Positions 42,954 to 53,034 are shown, counted from the first letter of the stretch. The stretch: 64,000 nucleotides of DNA from Nautilia sp. PV-1 (GCF_004006315.1 NZ_CP026530.1:78501-142500), one strand, 5' to 3'. Translations and numbers: made by a program. The notes: a model not told the origin generated them from the sequence alone.

Positions 42954-44864
42954 ATGGCAAATAAAAAGAACGACGATAATAATTTTTTTAATAAAAACCC
43001 CTTAATACTGTTTATTATTTTTGCTTTGGTTATTGTAGTTATATTTAGAAGCATAGCTCCTAGTGCAACAGGCGAAGTAAGTGCGATAGTTAACGGTAAT
43101 CAGCCGGTAATGCATCTGACGTATTCGGATATTAAAAAACTGGCAAAAGAAAAAAAACTTGAATATGTAGCGATAGGCAAAACTATAATTAAAGCAAAAC
43201 TGAAAGACGGAGCGGTTGTAACTGTTCAAAAAGTTCCGGGTGACACTACATTGATTCCGATTTTGGATAAAAACAATATACCATACGGGGCAATTAACGA
43301 GAGCAACTGGCTTAACGATCTGATATTCGGATGGATTATTCCTATATTCATATTTTTTGCAATATGGATGTTTCTGGCAAGCCGTATGCAAAAAGGTATG
43401 GGAGGAGTTTTAGGAGTCGGAAGCGCTAAAGGACTTATAAAAAGTGAAAAACCAAATGTAAAATTCAGCGATGTGGCAGGAAACGACGAAGCAAAAGAAG
43501 AAGTAGTCGAAATCGTCGATTTTCTAAAAAATCCGGAAAGATATATAGAACTCGGTGCAAAAATTCCCAAGGGTGTGTTATTAGTAGGGCCTCCTGGTAC
43601 TGGTAAAACACTTCTTGCAAAAGCGGTTGCTGGGGAAGCGGATGTTCCGTTTTTTGCGGTAAGCGGGAGCAGTTTTATAGAAATGTTTGTCGGTGTCGGT
43701 GCGGCAAGGGTTAGAGACCTGTTTAACCAGGCTAAAAAAGAAGCGCCTAGTATTATATTTATAGATGAAATAGATGCTATAGGTAAAAGTAGAGCCGCAG
43801 GCGGTATGATGGGCGGAAATGACGAAAGAGAACAGACCCTCAATCAGCTGTTGGCGGAAATGGACGGATTTGATTCAAACGAGCCTGTAATAGTACTTGC
43901 AGCTACAAACAGACCAGAAGTTTTGGATCCTGCACTTCTCAGACCAGGAAGATTCGACAGACAGGTGCTGGTAGATAAGCCTGATTTTGAAGGAAGAGTG
44001 CAGATTCTTGAAGTGCATATCAAAAAAATCAAAGCCGGAAAAGACGTTGATTTAAAAGAAATAGCAAAAATGACTGCGGGACTTGCGGGTGCGGATTTGG
44101 CTAATATTGTTAACGAAGCTGCGCTTCTTGCCGGTAGAAAAGGAAAAAAAGAAGTAAACCAGGAAGAATTTGTAGAAGCCGTTGAAAGACAGATAGCCGG
44201 ACTTGAGAAAAAAAGCAGACGTCTAAACGAAAAAGACAAAAAAATTGTCGCATATCATGAAAGCGGCCATGCCGTTATTGCGGAGATTACACCGAAAGCC
44301 AGAAAAGTAAAAAAAGTTTCAATAGTGCCAAGAGGTCTTGCGGCTTTAGGTTATACACTGAATCTGCCGGAAGAAGACAAATATTTAATGCAAAAAAGCG
44401 AGCTTTTGGCGGAAGTAGATACACTGCTCGGAGGACGTGCGGCCGAAGAAGTGTTTATAGGTGAAATTTCTACCGGTGCCGGAAACGACCTTGAAAGAGC
44501 TACAGATATATTAAAATCAATGGTTATGATATACGGTATGACGGAAGTGGCCGGACTTATGGTGCTTGAAAAACAGTCAAACAAATTTTTAGGCGGAGGA
44601 TTTGCGCAAAACAGGGACTATTCTGAAAAAATGCAGGAAGAAGTCGACAGTTTTATTAAAAAAACACTTGAAGAGAGATATACTCACGTTAAAAACAAAC
44701 TGAAAGAATATAAGCCGGTAATAGAAAAAATGGTTAAAGAGCTTTATGAAAAAGAAGTTATAGAAGGCAGTGTGGTAAGAGAATTTATAAAAGAGTTTGA
44801 AAATCCTGAAAAACAGGATGAAGAACCTAACAGGGAGGAAAATGAAAACGGAAATAATTCTTAA
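42954..44864 (+). CDS. ftsH: ATP-dependent zinc metalloprotease FtsH
   Basis: This 636-residue membrane-bound AAA+ protease has helices at about 15-33 and 120-142 flanking a small periplasmic domain. It has Walker [14 protein letters not shown], Walker [12 protein letters not shown], the second region of homology [17 protein letters not shown], and the zinc motif HESGH (His-Glu-x-x-His) in the protease domain. The Glu- and Asn-rich tail overlaps the next gene by 23 bases. Confidence 0.97.
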   Translation: MANKKNDDNNFFNKNPLILFIIFALVIVVIFRSIAPSATGEVSAIVNGNQPVMHLTYSDIKKLAKEKKLEYVAIGKTIIKAKLKDGAVVTVQKVPGDTTLIPILDKNNIPYGAINESNWLNDLIFGWIIPIFIFFAIWMFLASRMQKGMGGVLGVGSAKGLIKSEKPNVKFSDVAGNDEAKEEVVEIVDFLKNPERYIELGAKIPKGVLLVGPPGTGKTLLAKAVAGEADVPFFAVSGSSFIEMFVGVGAARVRDLFNQAKKEAPSIIFIDEIDAIGKSRAAGGMMGGNDEREQTLNQLLAEMDGFDSNEPVIVLAATNRPEVLDPALLRPGRFDRQVLVDKPDFEGRVQILEVHIKKIKAGKDVDLKEIAKMTAGLAGADLANIVNEAALLAGRKGKKEVNQEEFVEAVERQIAGLEKKSRRLNEKDKKIVAYHESGHAVIAEITPKARKVKKVSIVPRGLAALGYTLNLPEEDKYLMQKSELLAEVDTLLGGRAAEEVFIGEISTGAGNDLERATDILKSMVMIYGMTEVAGLMVLEKQSNKFLGGGFAQNRDYSEKMQEEVDSFIKKTLEERYTHVKNKLKEYKPVIEKMVKELYEKEVIEGSVVREFIKEFENPEKQDEEPNREENENGNNS

Positions 44865-45480
44865 AGAAGGTTATCCGTTTATATTTGTAAGCGGAGGGCT
44901 TTTTTTTATCTCTTTAGTTTTTAAATTCGCTCTGTTCTGGCAGATACTTTTTTTTGTCTTTTTTGCTTTTTTTGTATTTTTTTTCAGGAATCCGGAAAGA
45001 GTTCCCGAAGATACCAGCAAAGGCGCCGTAATATCTCCAAGTGACGGTGAAATCATTGAAATTGTGGAAACAAAAGCGCCTTTAACAGGTGAAAATATGA
45101 TAAAAATATCAATAAAACTTTCACTCTTTGACGTACATGTTCAAAGAAGCCCGATTGAGGGTGAGATTACTGCAAAAGAGTATATTCACGGGCTGTTTTT
45201 GTCTTTAAGTGATAAAAAGGCAAGCGAGCTTAATGAACAAAACAGAGTGCTTTTTTCAAACGCATCAAAAGTCGTAGTCAATCAGATTGCTGGATTTATA
45301 ACAAGAAGAATAGTGGATTTCGGCAAATTCGGGAGAGTTTCTTTAGGTGAAAGATACGGAATGATAATGTTCGGAAGCCAGGTTGATTTATATCTGCCTA
45401 AAAATACAAAAATAAAAGTTACCGAATTTCAAAAAGTAAAAGCCGGAGAAAGTTTAATAGGATTTTTGAATGAAAGTTAA
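44842..45480 (+). CDS. psd: Phosphatidylserine decarboxylase proenzyme, short PSD-A type
   Basis: This 212-residue protein has two N-terminal membrane helices, then the decarboxylase core [33 protein letters not shown] and the self-cleavage region [13 protein letters not shown]. In the last, the Gly-Ser bond is cut to form the pyruvoyl group. This matches the short PSD-A subfamily. I start at ATG 44842 (GGGAGGA upstream), not at the frame's first ATG. It overlaps pssA by 11 bases, so the two steps from CDP-diacylglycerol to phosphatidylethanolamine are adjacent. A second, PSD-B-type gene lies at 52246. Confidence 0.88.
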   Translation: MKTEIILKEGYPFIFVSGGLFFISLVFKFALFWQILFFVFFAFFVFFFRNPERVPEDTSKGAVISPSDGEIIEIVETKAPLTGENMIKISIKLSLFDVHVQRSPIEGEITAKEYIHGLFLSLSDKKASELNEQNRVLFSNASKVVVNQIAGFITRRIVDFGKFGRVSLGERYGMIMFGSQVDLYLPKNTKIKVTEFQKVKAGESLIGFLNES

Positions 45481-46177
45481 GTTTGCATATTTAATACCTA
45501 ATTTTTTTACCGCGTTAAGCGTATTTTTCGGGATAATGAGCATTATTGCCTCATCACAAGGAAAATTTGAAAAAGCGTTTATTTATATTGTTTTCAGTCT
45601 TATTGCGGACGGTCTTGACGGAAGAGTCGCGAGACTTACAAACACGACGAGTAAATTCGGAGTGGAATTTGATTCTTTAGCAGATATTGTTGCGTTCGGA
45701 ACGGCTCCTGCAATGTTTTTATTTTTTGCTATAGGCGAGCATTATGGAAGATTCGGAGCATTAGTGAGCGGGCTTTATGTTGTTTTCGGAGCTATAAGAC
45801 TTGCAAGGTTTAACGTTACCACAAACGAAAATGACCCGAGATATTTTATCGGACTGCCGATTCCTACGGCTGCAGTTGTTTTGGGCAGCTGGATAATGCT
45901 TGATGTTAAATATCAAAGCAATTTCGATATTGCTATTTTGATAGGCGCTCTGTTTTTGAGCTTTTTGATGGTAAGCAATTTCAGATATCCTAGTTTTAAA
46001 AAAATAGATTTAAATAAAAACGTTGCATTAAAAGTACTGATAATAATCATAATATTAGCGTCATTTATTTACCTATATCCGGTAGAAGCGTTATCCGCTA
46101 TATTAACGGTATATGCATTTTACGGTTTTTTCAGGGGAATAAGAGGATATATAAAAGTGATGAAATCTAAACGATAA
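45470..46177 (+). CDS. pssA: CDP-diacylglycerol-serine O-phosphatidyltransferase
   Basis: This 235-residue membrane enzyme makes phosphatidylserine. The CDP-alcohol phosphotransferase signature is complete: DGLDGRVARLTNTTSKFGVEFDSLAD, with the two Asp-x-x-x-Asp/Gly elements at about residues 45-70. Seven or so helices follow. It is the last gene of the maf-to-pssA run. Confidence 0.95.
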   Translation: MKVKFAYLIPNFFTALSVFFGIMSIIASSQGKFEKAFIYIVFSLIADGLDGRVARLTNTTSKFGVEFDSLADIVAFGTAPAMFLFFAIGEHYGRFGALVSGLYVVFGAIRLARFNVTTNENDPRYFIGLPIPTAAVVLGSWIMLDVKYQSNFDIAILIGALFLSFLMVSNFRYPSFKKIDLNKNVALKVLIIIIILASFIYLYPVEALSAILTVYAFYGFFRGIRGYIKVMKSKR

Positions 46178-46187
46178 TTTTTTTCCA

Positions 46188-46216
46188 TTGACAAAAAATT
46201 AAATTTAAAGTACAAT
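46188..46216 (+). promoter_or_regulatory. Upstream promoter of leuA, near-consensus
   Basis: TTGACA (46188-46193), 17-base spacer, TACAAT (46211-46216): perfect -35 and one mismatch in the -10. It would give leuA a leader of about 75 bases. No leader peptide rich in Leu codons and no terminator-like hairpin are visible in it. Confidence 0.7.
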
Positions 46217-46265
46217 ACCAAACAGGTTATACACGGTTAATTAAGTAATTATTACTGCAAATTGG

Positions 46266-46271
46266 TATAAT
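46266..46271 (+). promoter_or_regulatory. Proximal -10 box of leuA
   Basis: TATAAT in GGTATAATTTCAT, 27 bases before the leuA ATG, followed by AAAGGA. It is a second candidate start, downstream of the near-consensus promoter. Confidence 0.55.
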
Positions 46272-46297
46272 TTCATATTATTTATAAAGGATATTTT

Positions 46298-47848
46298 ATG
46301 GAAATGGTAAAAATTTTTGATACCACATTAAGAGACGGAGAGCAGAGTCCCGGGGCATCAATGACTATTGAAGAAAAAATAAAAGTTGCCCGCCAGCTTG
46401 AAAAACTTAAAGTAGATATTATAGAAGCAGGATTTGCGGCTGCGAGTCCCGGTGATTTTGAAGCTATTAACAATATTGCAAAAGAAGTAAGCGAAAGCAC
46501 GGTATGTTCGCTTGCAAGAGCTGTGGAAAAAGACATTAAAGCGGCTGCAGACGCTATAGCTCCGGCAAAACTTAAAAGAATACATACGTTTATTGCGACA
46601 AGTCCTATTCATATGGAATATAAACTAAGAATGAGTCCTGACGAAGTTATAAAAAGAGCAGTGGACGCCGTGAAATATGCAAGAAGCTTTGTGGAAGACG
46701 TAGAATTTTCATGTGAAGACGCAGGCAGAAGCGAAATGAGCTTTTTAAAAGAAATAATTGCGGCGGTTATTGAAGCGGGAGCTACGACTATAAATATCCC
46801 GGATACCGTAGGTTACAGATTTCCTACCGAAATGGGGGCTATGATTAAAGAGCTTACCGATTATTTTCCAAAAAACGTGATTTTCAGTGTTCACTGTCAT
46901 AACGATTTGGGTCTTGCGACGGCAAACTCGCTTTACAGCGTTTTAAACGGGGCAAGACAGGTGGAATGTACTATAAACGGGCTTGGCGAGAGAGCCGGAA
47001 ACGCAGCTCTTGAGGAAATAGTAATGGCTATAAAAGTAAGACGTGATCTGTTTGACGGAATTGATACCAGAATAGAAACAAAAGAGATATACCCTACAAG
47101 CAGACTTGTGTCAAGTGTTACGGGCATAGAACCGCAGCCGAATAAAGCAATTGTAGGTAAAAATGCGTTTGCTCATGAGAGCGGTATCCACCAGGACGGT
47201 GTTCTTAAACATAAAGAAACATATGAAATTATGAGTGCCGAAAGTATCGGGCTTGACGTTAAAGATACGATTGTGCTTGGAAAACACAGCGGAAGACACG
47301 CATTTTCCAAAAAACTTGAAGCTTTAGGTTTTAAATTAAACGACGAAGAATTAAACGAAGCGTTTATGAAATTTAAAAAACTGGCTGACAGGAAAAAAGA
47401 AATTTATGACGAAGACATTATAGCTATATTAAACGACACTATGGATTCTACGCCTAAGACGTATGAACTTGTTTCTCTTCAGCTCAGCGACTGCAGCGAC
47501 GGTATGCCGAGCGCTGCCGCTAAAATAAAATTCGAAGACAAGATTTATGTAGATGCGGCTATAGGAGAGGGAACCATTGATGCGGTGTTTAAAGTAATAG
47601 ATAGAATCAGCGGTATTAACGGCAAACTTATGGATTATAAAGTTGAGGCGGTAACGGAAGGAAAAGACGCGCTTGCTAAAGTTATGGTTAAGGTGGTGTT
47701 TGATGAGAACAAACCTGCCGTTATGGGACACGGACTCAGTATTGATACGATGCTTGCCAGTGCGAGGGCGTATATTAACGCACTTAACAATTATGTGCAT
47801 ATGAAAGATTTATTGCAGAAAAAAATAAGCTATAAAGACAGTATATAA
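46298..47848 (+). CDS. leuA: 2-isopropylmalate synthase
   Basis: This 516-residue enzyme condenses 2-oxoisovalerate with acetyl-CoA to begin leucine synthesis. The catalytic domain has [17 protein letters not shown] and the metal site [15 protein letters not shown], then [15 protein letters not shown]-terminal regulatory LeuA-dimer domain (about 390-515) is present, so leucine feedback is expected. Length fits bacterial LeuA rather than the shorter homocitrate or citramalate forms, though citramalate synthase cannot be fully excluded. Confidence 0.93.
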   Translation: MEMVKIFDTTLRDGEQSPGASMTIEEKIKVARQLEKLKVDIIEAGFAAASPGDFEAINNIAKEVSESTVCSLARAVEKDIKAAADAIAPAKLKRIHTFIATSPIHMEYKLRMSPDEVIKRAVDAVKYARSFVEDVEFSCEDAGRSEMSFLKEIIAAVIEAGATTINIPDTVGYRFPTEMGAMIKELTDYFPKNVIFSVHCHNDLGLATANSLYSVLNGARQVECTINGLGERAGNAALEEIVMAIKVRRDLFDGIDTRIETKEIYPTSRLVSSVTGIEPQPNKAIVGKNAFAHESGIHQDGVLKHKETYEIMSAESIGLDVKDTIVLGKHSGRHAFSKKLEALGFKLNDEELNEAFMKFKKLADRKKEIYDEDIIAILNDTMDSTPKTYELVSLQLSDCSDGMPSAAAKIKFEDKIYVDAAIGEGTIDAVFKVIDRISGINGKLMDYKVEAVTEGKDALAKVMVKVVFDENKPAVMGHGLSIDTMLASARAYINALNNYVHMKDLLQKKISYKDSI

Positions 47849-47869
47849 AAATTAAAAAACAGGATAAAA

Positions 47870-49249
47870 ATGATTAAAGTAGCAATTTTAGGAAAACCTA
47901 ACGTAGGGAAAAGTTCGCTTTTTAACAGAATACTGCGTGAAAGAGACGCAATTGTAAGTGAAAGAGCCGGAACGACCAGAGATATTAAAAAAAGAGAGGT
48001 AAGCCTTGATGACGATCTGGAAGAAATAGTGCTTTTAGATACGGGCGGGCTCGAAGAGAGGGACGAACTTTTTAACAAAGTTAAAGAAAAAGCCCTTGAA
48101 GTGGCAAAAGAAGCCGATATAGTGCTTTATATGGTAGACGGAAAAACAATTCCGGACGAAGAGGAAATAAAATATTTCAGAAACCTTCAAAAGCTGGATA
48201 AACATATCATTTTGGTTGTGAATAAAATTGACAACGATAAAATGATGGAAAAAGTGTATGATTTTTATGAGCTCGGAGCCGATGAGATATATCCTATTTC
48301 CGTTGCACACAACAGAGGAGTCGGCAAACTTATAGAAAGAATAAAAGCGTTTGTTCCGAAAAAACCCAAAACCTTTGAAGTAAGCGAATTTGAACAGGAA
48401 ATACCTCTTGAAGATCTTCTTTTTGAGGAAAATGAAGAAAACGAAAACCTGGAAGAATTAAAAGAGATAAAAGTTGCTATTGTAGGACGTGTAAACGTCG
48501 GTAAAAGTTCGCTTTTAAACGCTCTTGTAGGAGAAGAGAGGGCGATTGTCAGCGATGTTGACGGCACGACTATAGATCCTATCGACGAAAGTATTTATCA
48601 TGACGGATGGAATATTACGTTTGTGGATACGGCGGGGATCAGAAGAAGAAGCAAAATAAAAGATATTGAAAAATACGCACTCTTAAGAACGGAAAAAGTC
48701 CTTGAAAACGCAGATATAGCAATACTTGTAGTCGATGCTAACGAAGGTGTCGTAGAACTTGACGAAAAAATCGGAGGGCTTATAGACAAGCATAAAAACG
48801 GTGTAATTATAGTAGCAAACAAATGGGATGAAAACTCTGAAGAGTTTCATAAATTCAGAGACGAGATTTATTACAGATTTAAATATCTTTATTTTGCCCC
48901 GTTTTTAGTGGTAAGCGCAAAAACCGGAAGAAATATTGATAAACTCAAAGATGAAATAATAAAAGTTTATAAAAATTATTCAAAAAGAATACCTACTTCT
49001 ACTCTTAACAAATGGATAGAAGAAGCGACTCAGAGACATAGAATACCGACGGATATCGGAGGTAAGGAAGTTAAAATATTTTTTGCTACGCAGTTTAAAA
49101 CAAAGCCGCCTACCATTGCTCTGGTAATGAACAGAACAAAACTGCATTTTTCTTATAAAAGATATTTGGTAAACTTCCTAAGACAAAAAGAGGATTTTAC
49201 AGGTACTCCTATTATTTTTGTGCCTAGAAAAAAAGGAGAAAAAGAATGA
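47870..49249 (+). CDS. der: Ribosome-assembly GTPase Der (EngA)
   Basis: This 459-residue GTPase has two tandem G domains. The first has GKPNVGKSSLFN, DTGGL and NKID; the second has GRVNVGKSSLLN, DTAG and NKWD. They are separated by an acidic linker, and a KH-like C-terminal domain follows. It is essential for 50S maturation in studied bacteria. Its stop overlaps the next start (ATGA). Confidence 0.97.
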   Translation: MIKVAILGKPNVGKSSLFNRILRERDAIVSERAGTTRDIKKREVSLDDDLEEIVLLDTGGLEERDELFNKVKEKALEVAKEADIVLYMVDGKTIPDEEEIKYFRNLQKLDKHIILVVNKIDNDKMMEKVYDFYELGADEIYPISVAHNRGVGKLIERIKAFVPKKPKTFEVSEFEQEIPLEDLLFEENEENENLEELKEIKVAIVGRVNVGKSSLLNALVGEERAIVSDVDGTTIDPIDESIYHDGWNITFVDTAGIRRRSKIKDIEKYALLRTEKVLENADIAILVVDANEGVVELDEKIGGLIDKHKNGVIIVANKWDENSEEFHKFRDEIYYRFKYLYFAPFLVVSAKTGRNIDKLKDEIIKVYKNYSKRIPTSTLNKWIEEATQRHRIPTDIGGKEVKIFFATQFKTKPPTIALVMNRTKLHFSYKRYLVNFLRQKEDFTGTPIIFVPRKKGEKE

Positions 49250-50049
49250 AAAAACTCAGTATTGCATTAATTTTAGCCGGAGCTGTCAGTATAGCAAGCG
49301 CAGATTTGTTAAGCATAAGCGCCGGTGCCGGGTATGAACAGCAGGATATCAGCGGATATGTTAAGTTAAACGGTGTTACCAACTATTTTAATAACAAATC
49401 AGCCGAAACAGACGGCAATGTAAATACAGGTAATTTCGGACTTCAAGATGAAAAAAATCCTTATTTCTGGATTAAAATGATTCATCCGATACCTATTGTC
49501 CCGAATGTTAAATTTCAATATACGAAATATGATTCAACCGGTCACAGTGATTATATAGCCGGAAATGTTGAAATATTCGGTGACGTAACTATTCCTACGG
49601 CTGTTACGAACGCTTCGACTTCACAGACAATCGATTCATATGATTTAACGCTTTTTTATGAATTCAAACCTGTAGTGGCGGATATTGAAGCGGGATTAGG
49701 AGTTGATTACTGGAAAGGGCATACCAAAATATACGGTACTGCGGGCGGAGTAACCAAAAACTGGGTCGATGACGACTGGAGTGTCGCTCTTCCGTATTTA
49801 TACGGACATATAGAGACGATGAAAGTATTCGGATTTTCAGGCATAGCTACGGTAAAATGGGCAAAAGCCGGTGACAATCACCATTACGATTATATAGGAG
49901 CCGTAAAATACACGTTTGACGCACCGGGTCCTGTAAATCCTTTTGTAAAAATAGGTTACAGATATAAAGAGGCATACGGTGTTGACGGAGACAACGAAAC
50001 ACTTTTAAAATATAAAGGTGCATTTTTAGAAATAGGAGCGAAGTTTTGA
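49246..50049 (+). CDS. Outer membrane beta-barrel protein, probable TIGR04219 family
   Basis: This 267-residue protein has a signal peptide (MKKLSIALILAGAVSIASA|DL). Alternating strands and a C-terminal Phe (GAFLEIGAKF) follow, as in outer-membrane barrels. Segments such as NPYFWIKMIHPIPIVPNVKFQYTKYD, DLTLFYEFKPVVADIEAGLGVDYW and PFVKIGYRYKEAYG fit a family of proteobacterial barrels I recall as TIGR04219. Function is unknown. It is translationally coupled to der (ATGA overlap) and trpS. Confidence 0.75.
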   Translation: MKKLSIALILAGAVSIASADLLSISAGAGYEQQDISGYVKLNGVTNYFNNKSAETDGNVNTGNFGLQDEKNPYFWIKMIHPIPIVPNVKFQYTKYDSTGHSDYIAGNVEIFGDVTIPTAVTNASTSQTIDSYDLTLFYEFKPVVADIEAGLGVDYWKGHTKIYGTAGGVTKNWVDDDWSVALPYLYGHIETMKVFGFSGIATVKWAKAGDNHHYDYIGAVKYTFDAPGPVNPFVKIGYRYKEAYGVDGDNETLLKYKGAFLEIGAKF

Positions 50050-51017
50050 GAGTAGTAAGCGGAATGAGACCTACGGGTAAGTTACATCTTGGTCATTATA
50101 TAGGTGTTATAAAAAACTGGCTGGAGCTGCAGGACAAATACGATACGTTCTTTTTTGTCGCCGACTGGCATGCGCTTTCGACAAAATACGACGAAGGGCT
50201 TGATTTAAAGGAATTAAGCATAGATTTGGTAAAAGAGTGGATAGCGTGCGGTATTGATCCTGAAAAATCGACAATATTTATACAAAGCGATATAAAAGAG
50301 CACGCGGAACTTTATCTTGTGCTGAATATGATTACTCCGGTAAGCTGGCTGGAGAGAAATCCTACATATAAAGACGCTATGGCGCAGGTTGAATATAAAG
50401 ACAAAAATAATGCCGGTTTTCTTACGTATCCCGTATTACAGACGGCTGATATCATACTTTACGATGCAAACCTGGTACCTATAGGAGAAGACCAAAAGCC
50501 TCATCTTGAAATAGCAAGGGAAATTGTAAGAAGATTTCATTATCTGTTTAAAAACGAAAACGTATTTGTAGAACCAAAAGAGCTGTTAACGGAAATACCG
50601 AGACTTCCGGGGCTTGACGGCAGAAAAATGTCAAAAAGCTTCAATAATGCCATTTATCTTGAAGAAACAACGGAAGATATCTGGGGTAAGGTGCGTCAGG
50701 CTAAGACCGATCCGGCCAGAATTAAAAAAACAGACCCGGGACATCCGGAAGTGTGTATAGTCTTTGAATACCATAAAGCGTTTTCAAGCGAAGAAGAGGT
50801 AAAAGAGATAGAAAGCGCATGTAAAGCCGGAAGTATTGGCTGTGTGGAATGTAAAAAAAGATGTGCGGCCAATATAGAAAAAATAGTGGCTCCTATCAGG
50901 GAGAAAAAAGCCTCTTTAAAAGACGATGATATTTTGGATATAATAAAAACAGGAGAAAGAAAAGCAAAAGATATTGCTTCTAAAAAAATGGAAAAAGTTA
51001 ATCAAATAATATTTTAA
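50046..51017 (+). CDS. trpS: Tryptophanyl-tRNA synthetase with a putative iron-sulfur site
   Basis: This 323-residue class I synthetase has the HIGH-type motif GKLHLGHYIG (11-20) and KMSKS at 194-198. Near the anticodon-binding region it carries Cys237, Cys259, Cys266 and Cys269 (C-x21-C-x6-C-x2-C), plus Cys273. This closely matches the [4Fe-4S]-binding pattern I recall for Thermotoga maritima TrpRS (C-x22-C-x6-C-x2-C, residues 236-269). The start is TTG at 50046 overlapping the previous stop, with AGGAG upstream. The iron-sulfur cluster is inferred from the motif. Confidence 0.95.
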   Translation: MRVVSGMRPTGKLHLGHYIGVIKNWLELQDKYDTFFFVADWHALSTKYDEGLDLKELSIDLVKEWIACGIDPEKSTIFIQSDIKEHAELYLVLNMITPVSWLERNPTYKDAMAQVEYKDKNNAGFLTYPVLQTADIILYDANLVPIGEDQKPHLEIAREIVRRFHYLFKNENVFVEPKELLTEIPRLPGLDGRKMSKSFNNAIYLEETTEDIWGKVRQAKTDPARIKKTDPGHPEVCIVFEYHKAFSSEEEVKEIESACKAGSIGCVECKKRCAANIEKIVAPIREKKASLKDDDILDIIKTGERKAKDIASKKMEKVNQIIF

Positions 51018-51026
51018 AGGAGAAAA

Positions 51027-51260
51027 ATGAAAACTAAAAAATTTGTATGTGCCGAAAGATTACAGAGATTTTTAATGGCGTTTATGATGCTTTTGATTTT
51101 AGTACTGCTTGCAAAAGGCGTAACAACTTTGGCGTTAGCGCTTTTGGCGTTTGTTTCAATTATGCTTTTTATTTACGGTGCGTTTGATTTTTGCCCTAGC
51201 ACATGGTTGCTTACAAAACTGTTCGGCAGTTGCTACTGTGAATGCAAAGAGGAGGAATAA
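51027..51260 (+). CDS. Small membrane protein with Cys-rich tail (YgaP-like / DUF2892-like)
   Basis: This 77-residue protein has an N-terminal CAERLQRF segment, two hydrophobic helices (about 14-32 and 33-52), then YGAFDFCPSTWLLTKLFGSCYCECKEEE. The helix pair and the Phe-Cys-Pro motif after it fit the DUF2892 / YgaP transmembrane domain. The extra C-terminal cysteines might bind metal. It lies between trpS and purM, overlapping purM by one base. The role is unknown. Confidence 0.7.
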   Translation: MKTKKFVCAERLQRFLMAFMMLLILVLLAKGVTTLALALLAFVSIMLFIYGAFDFCPSTWLLTKLFGSCYCECKEEE

Positions 51261-52249
51261 TGGGAACGATCAGTTATAAAGACGCCGGTGTTGATATTGA
51301 TGCCGGCAACTCTTTAGTAGAAAAGATAAAACCTTTCGTAAAAGATACGTTTAATTCAAACGTAGTAGGGGGAATAGGAAGTTTTGCGGGTGCATTCAGA
51401 ATGCCTCAGGGGTATAAGAAGCCCGTTTTATTAAGTGCCACTGACGGAGTGGGAACCAAACTGAAACTTGCAATCGATGCTAAAAAATATGATACCGTGG
51501 GGATTGATCTGGTTGCCATGTGTGTGAATGACCTTATATGTAATTTCGGTGAGCCTCTGTTTTTCCTGGATTATTATGCTACCGGAAAGCTTGACGTTGA
51601 AGCCGCTGCTGAGACCGTAAAAGGTATAGCCGAAGGTTGTAAACAGGCCGAATGTGCTTTAATCGGCGGAGAAACTGCAGAAATGCCTGGAATGTACAGT
51701 GAAGACGATTTCGATCTGGCCGGGTTTGCAGTGGGTGTCGCTGAAGAAGACGAACTTAATCCAAGGGTTAAAGAGGGCGATGTTTTACTGGCACTGCCAA
51801 GCAGCGGCATTCATTCAAACGGATATTCGCTTGTGAGAAAACTGTTCTTTGATAAGCTGGGTATGAAATTCGACGATGAAATCGAAGGTAAAAAACTGAT
51901 TGATATTTTACTTACTCCTACAAGAATTTACGTGAAAGAATTTAAAAAATTTAAAGATAAAATAAACGCTCTTGCACATATTACGGGCGGAGGAATTGTT
52001 GAAAACCTTCCGAGAGTATTGCCGGACGATTTAAAGGCGGTAGTTTATAAAGATAAAATAAAAACACTGCCTATATTCGATTTTATGACAAAATACGTGG
52101 ATGAAGCGGAAATGTACAGAACGTTTAATATGGGTGTAGGACTCGTTCTTGCGGTAGATGAAGAGAATGTGCAATATATCACTTCTAATTCGGATGCTTA
52201 TGTAATAGGACATATCGAAAAAGGACAAAAAGGAGTAAAACTAAAATGA
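51260..52249 (+). CDS. purM: Phosphoribosylformylglycinamidine cyclo-ligase (AIR synthetase)
   Basis: This 329-residue enzyme of purine synthesis opens with SYKDAGVDIDAGNSLVEKIKP. It shows the ATP-binding LLSATDGVGTKLKLA, MCVNDLICNFGEPLFFLDYYATGKLD, GGETAEMPGMY and the second-half HITGGGIVENLPRVLP. The true start is the ATG at 51260 (GGAGGAAT upstream), six codons inside the longest frame. It overlaps the second psd by four bases. Confidence 0.96.
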   Translation: MGTISYKDAGVDIDAGNSLVEKIKPFVKDTFNSNVVGGIGSFAGAFRMPQGYKKPVLLSATDGVGTKLKLAIDAKKYDTVGIDLVAMCVNDLICNFGEPLFFLDYYATGKLDVEAAAETVKGIAEGCKQAECALIGGETAEMPGMYSEDDFDLAGFAVGVAEEDELNPRVKEGDVLLALPSSGIHSNGYSLVRKLFFDKLGMKFDDEIEGKKLIDILLTPTRIYVKEFKKFKDKINALAHITGGGIVENLPRVLPDDLKAVVYKDKIKTLPIFDFMTKYVDEAEMYRTFNMGVGLVLAVDEENVQYITSNSDAYVIGHIEKGQKGVKLK

Positions 52250-53034
52250 ACCCCTCCCGTTTGCTCTCTAAATTAGTCGTAAAAATTGCAACTACAAAAT
52301 TTCCGAAATTTATACAGTGTTTTATCAATAAAACCTATGTAAAAGTCTTTAAAATCAATATGGAAGATTTCGAACCCGAAAACCCTTGCGAATATGAAAC
52401 GTTAAACGATCTTTTCATCAGACACAAGAAATTTATTGAATTTTATGAAGACGAAGATATAGTGGTTAGTCCTTCGGATTCTCTGGTTATAGCGCATGAT
52501 GAAATCGAGGACGGATACGTTTATCAGATAAAAGGCAAAAAGTATCATATAAGCGAGCTTATACCTTATGAAACAAAATTAAACGGTGGACATTTTGTCA
52601 ATCTGTACCTTTCGCCTAAAGATTATCACCGTTTTCACGTTCCTATTGACATGGAAATTGTAAAAGCCACATATATTCCGGGAGAATTGATGCCGGTTAA
52701 ACCCGCCCAGCTTGAAAAAGAGCTAGTTTTCCCAAAAAATAAAAGGGTTGTTTTACGATGTAAAGACAAAAAAGACAGATATTTCTATTTCGTGGCCGTT
52801 GGAGCTATGATTGTAGGTAAAATTCATTTTAATTTCGATGAAAGACTACAAAAAGACTATAACGAAATAACAACTTTTGAATATAATAAACCTGTAAAAC
52901 TAAAAAAAGGCGACGAGCTCGGAAGATTTGAGTTCGGTAGCTCTATTTTACTGTTTTTCGGGCCTGATCATTTTAAATATTTAAATCAGCAGGATGATGT
53001 GGAAGTAGGAGATATTCTCGGAGAAATATATTAA
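52246..53034 (+). CDS. psd: Phosphatidylserine decarboxylase proenzyme, PSD-B type
   Basis: This 262-residue protein has the longer PSD-B architecture: NDLFIRHKKF, VVSPSDSLVIAHDEIEDG, GHFVNLYLSPKDYHRFHVPID with the Asp-His pair, VAVGAMIVGKI, and the cleavage region LGRFEFGSSILLFF with Gly-Ser. It should convert phosphatidylserine to phosphatidylethanolamine. This is the second decarboxylase gene in the window, and the other (44842) is the one next to pssA. Both look intact. It overlaps purM by four bases. Confidence 0.9.
   Translation: MNPSRLLSKLVVKIATTKFPKFIQCFINKTYVKVFKINMEDFEPENPCEYETLNDLFIRHKKFIEFYEDEDIVVSPSDSLVIAHDEIEDGYVYQIKGKKYHISELIPYETKLNGGHFVNLYLSPKDYHRFHVPIDMEIVKATYIPGELMPVKPAQLEKELVFPKNKRVVLRCKDKKDRYFYFVAVGAMIVGKIHFNFDERLQKDYNEITTFEYNKPVKLKKGDELGRFEFGSSILLFFGPDHFKYLNQQDDVEVGDILGEIY

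Noticed and set aside
43226..43843. 205-codon minus-strand frame inside ftsH
   Set aside because: Shadow of a strongly conserved gene; no ribosome-binding site and no recognisable family.
46228..46237. TTATACACG as a DnaA box and possible origin
   Set aside because: Single imperfect copy with no cluster and no dnaA or dnaN nearby.
46217..46297. leuA leader as a T-box or leucine attenuator
   Set aside because: No leader peptide with Leu codons, no T-box sequence and no terminator hairpin could be found in the 80 bases.
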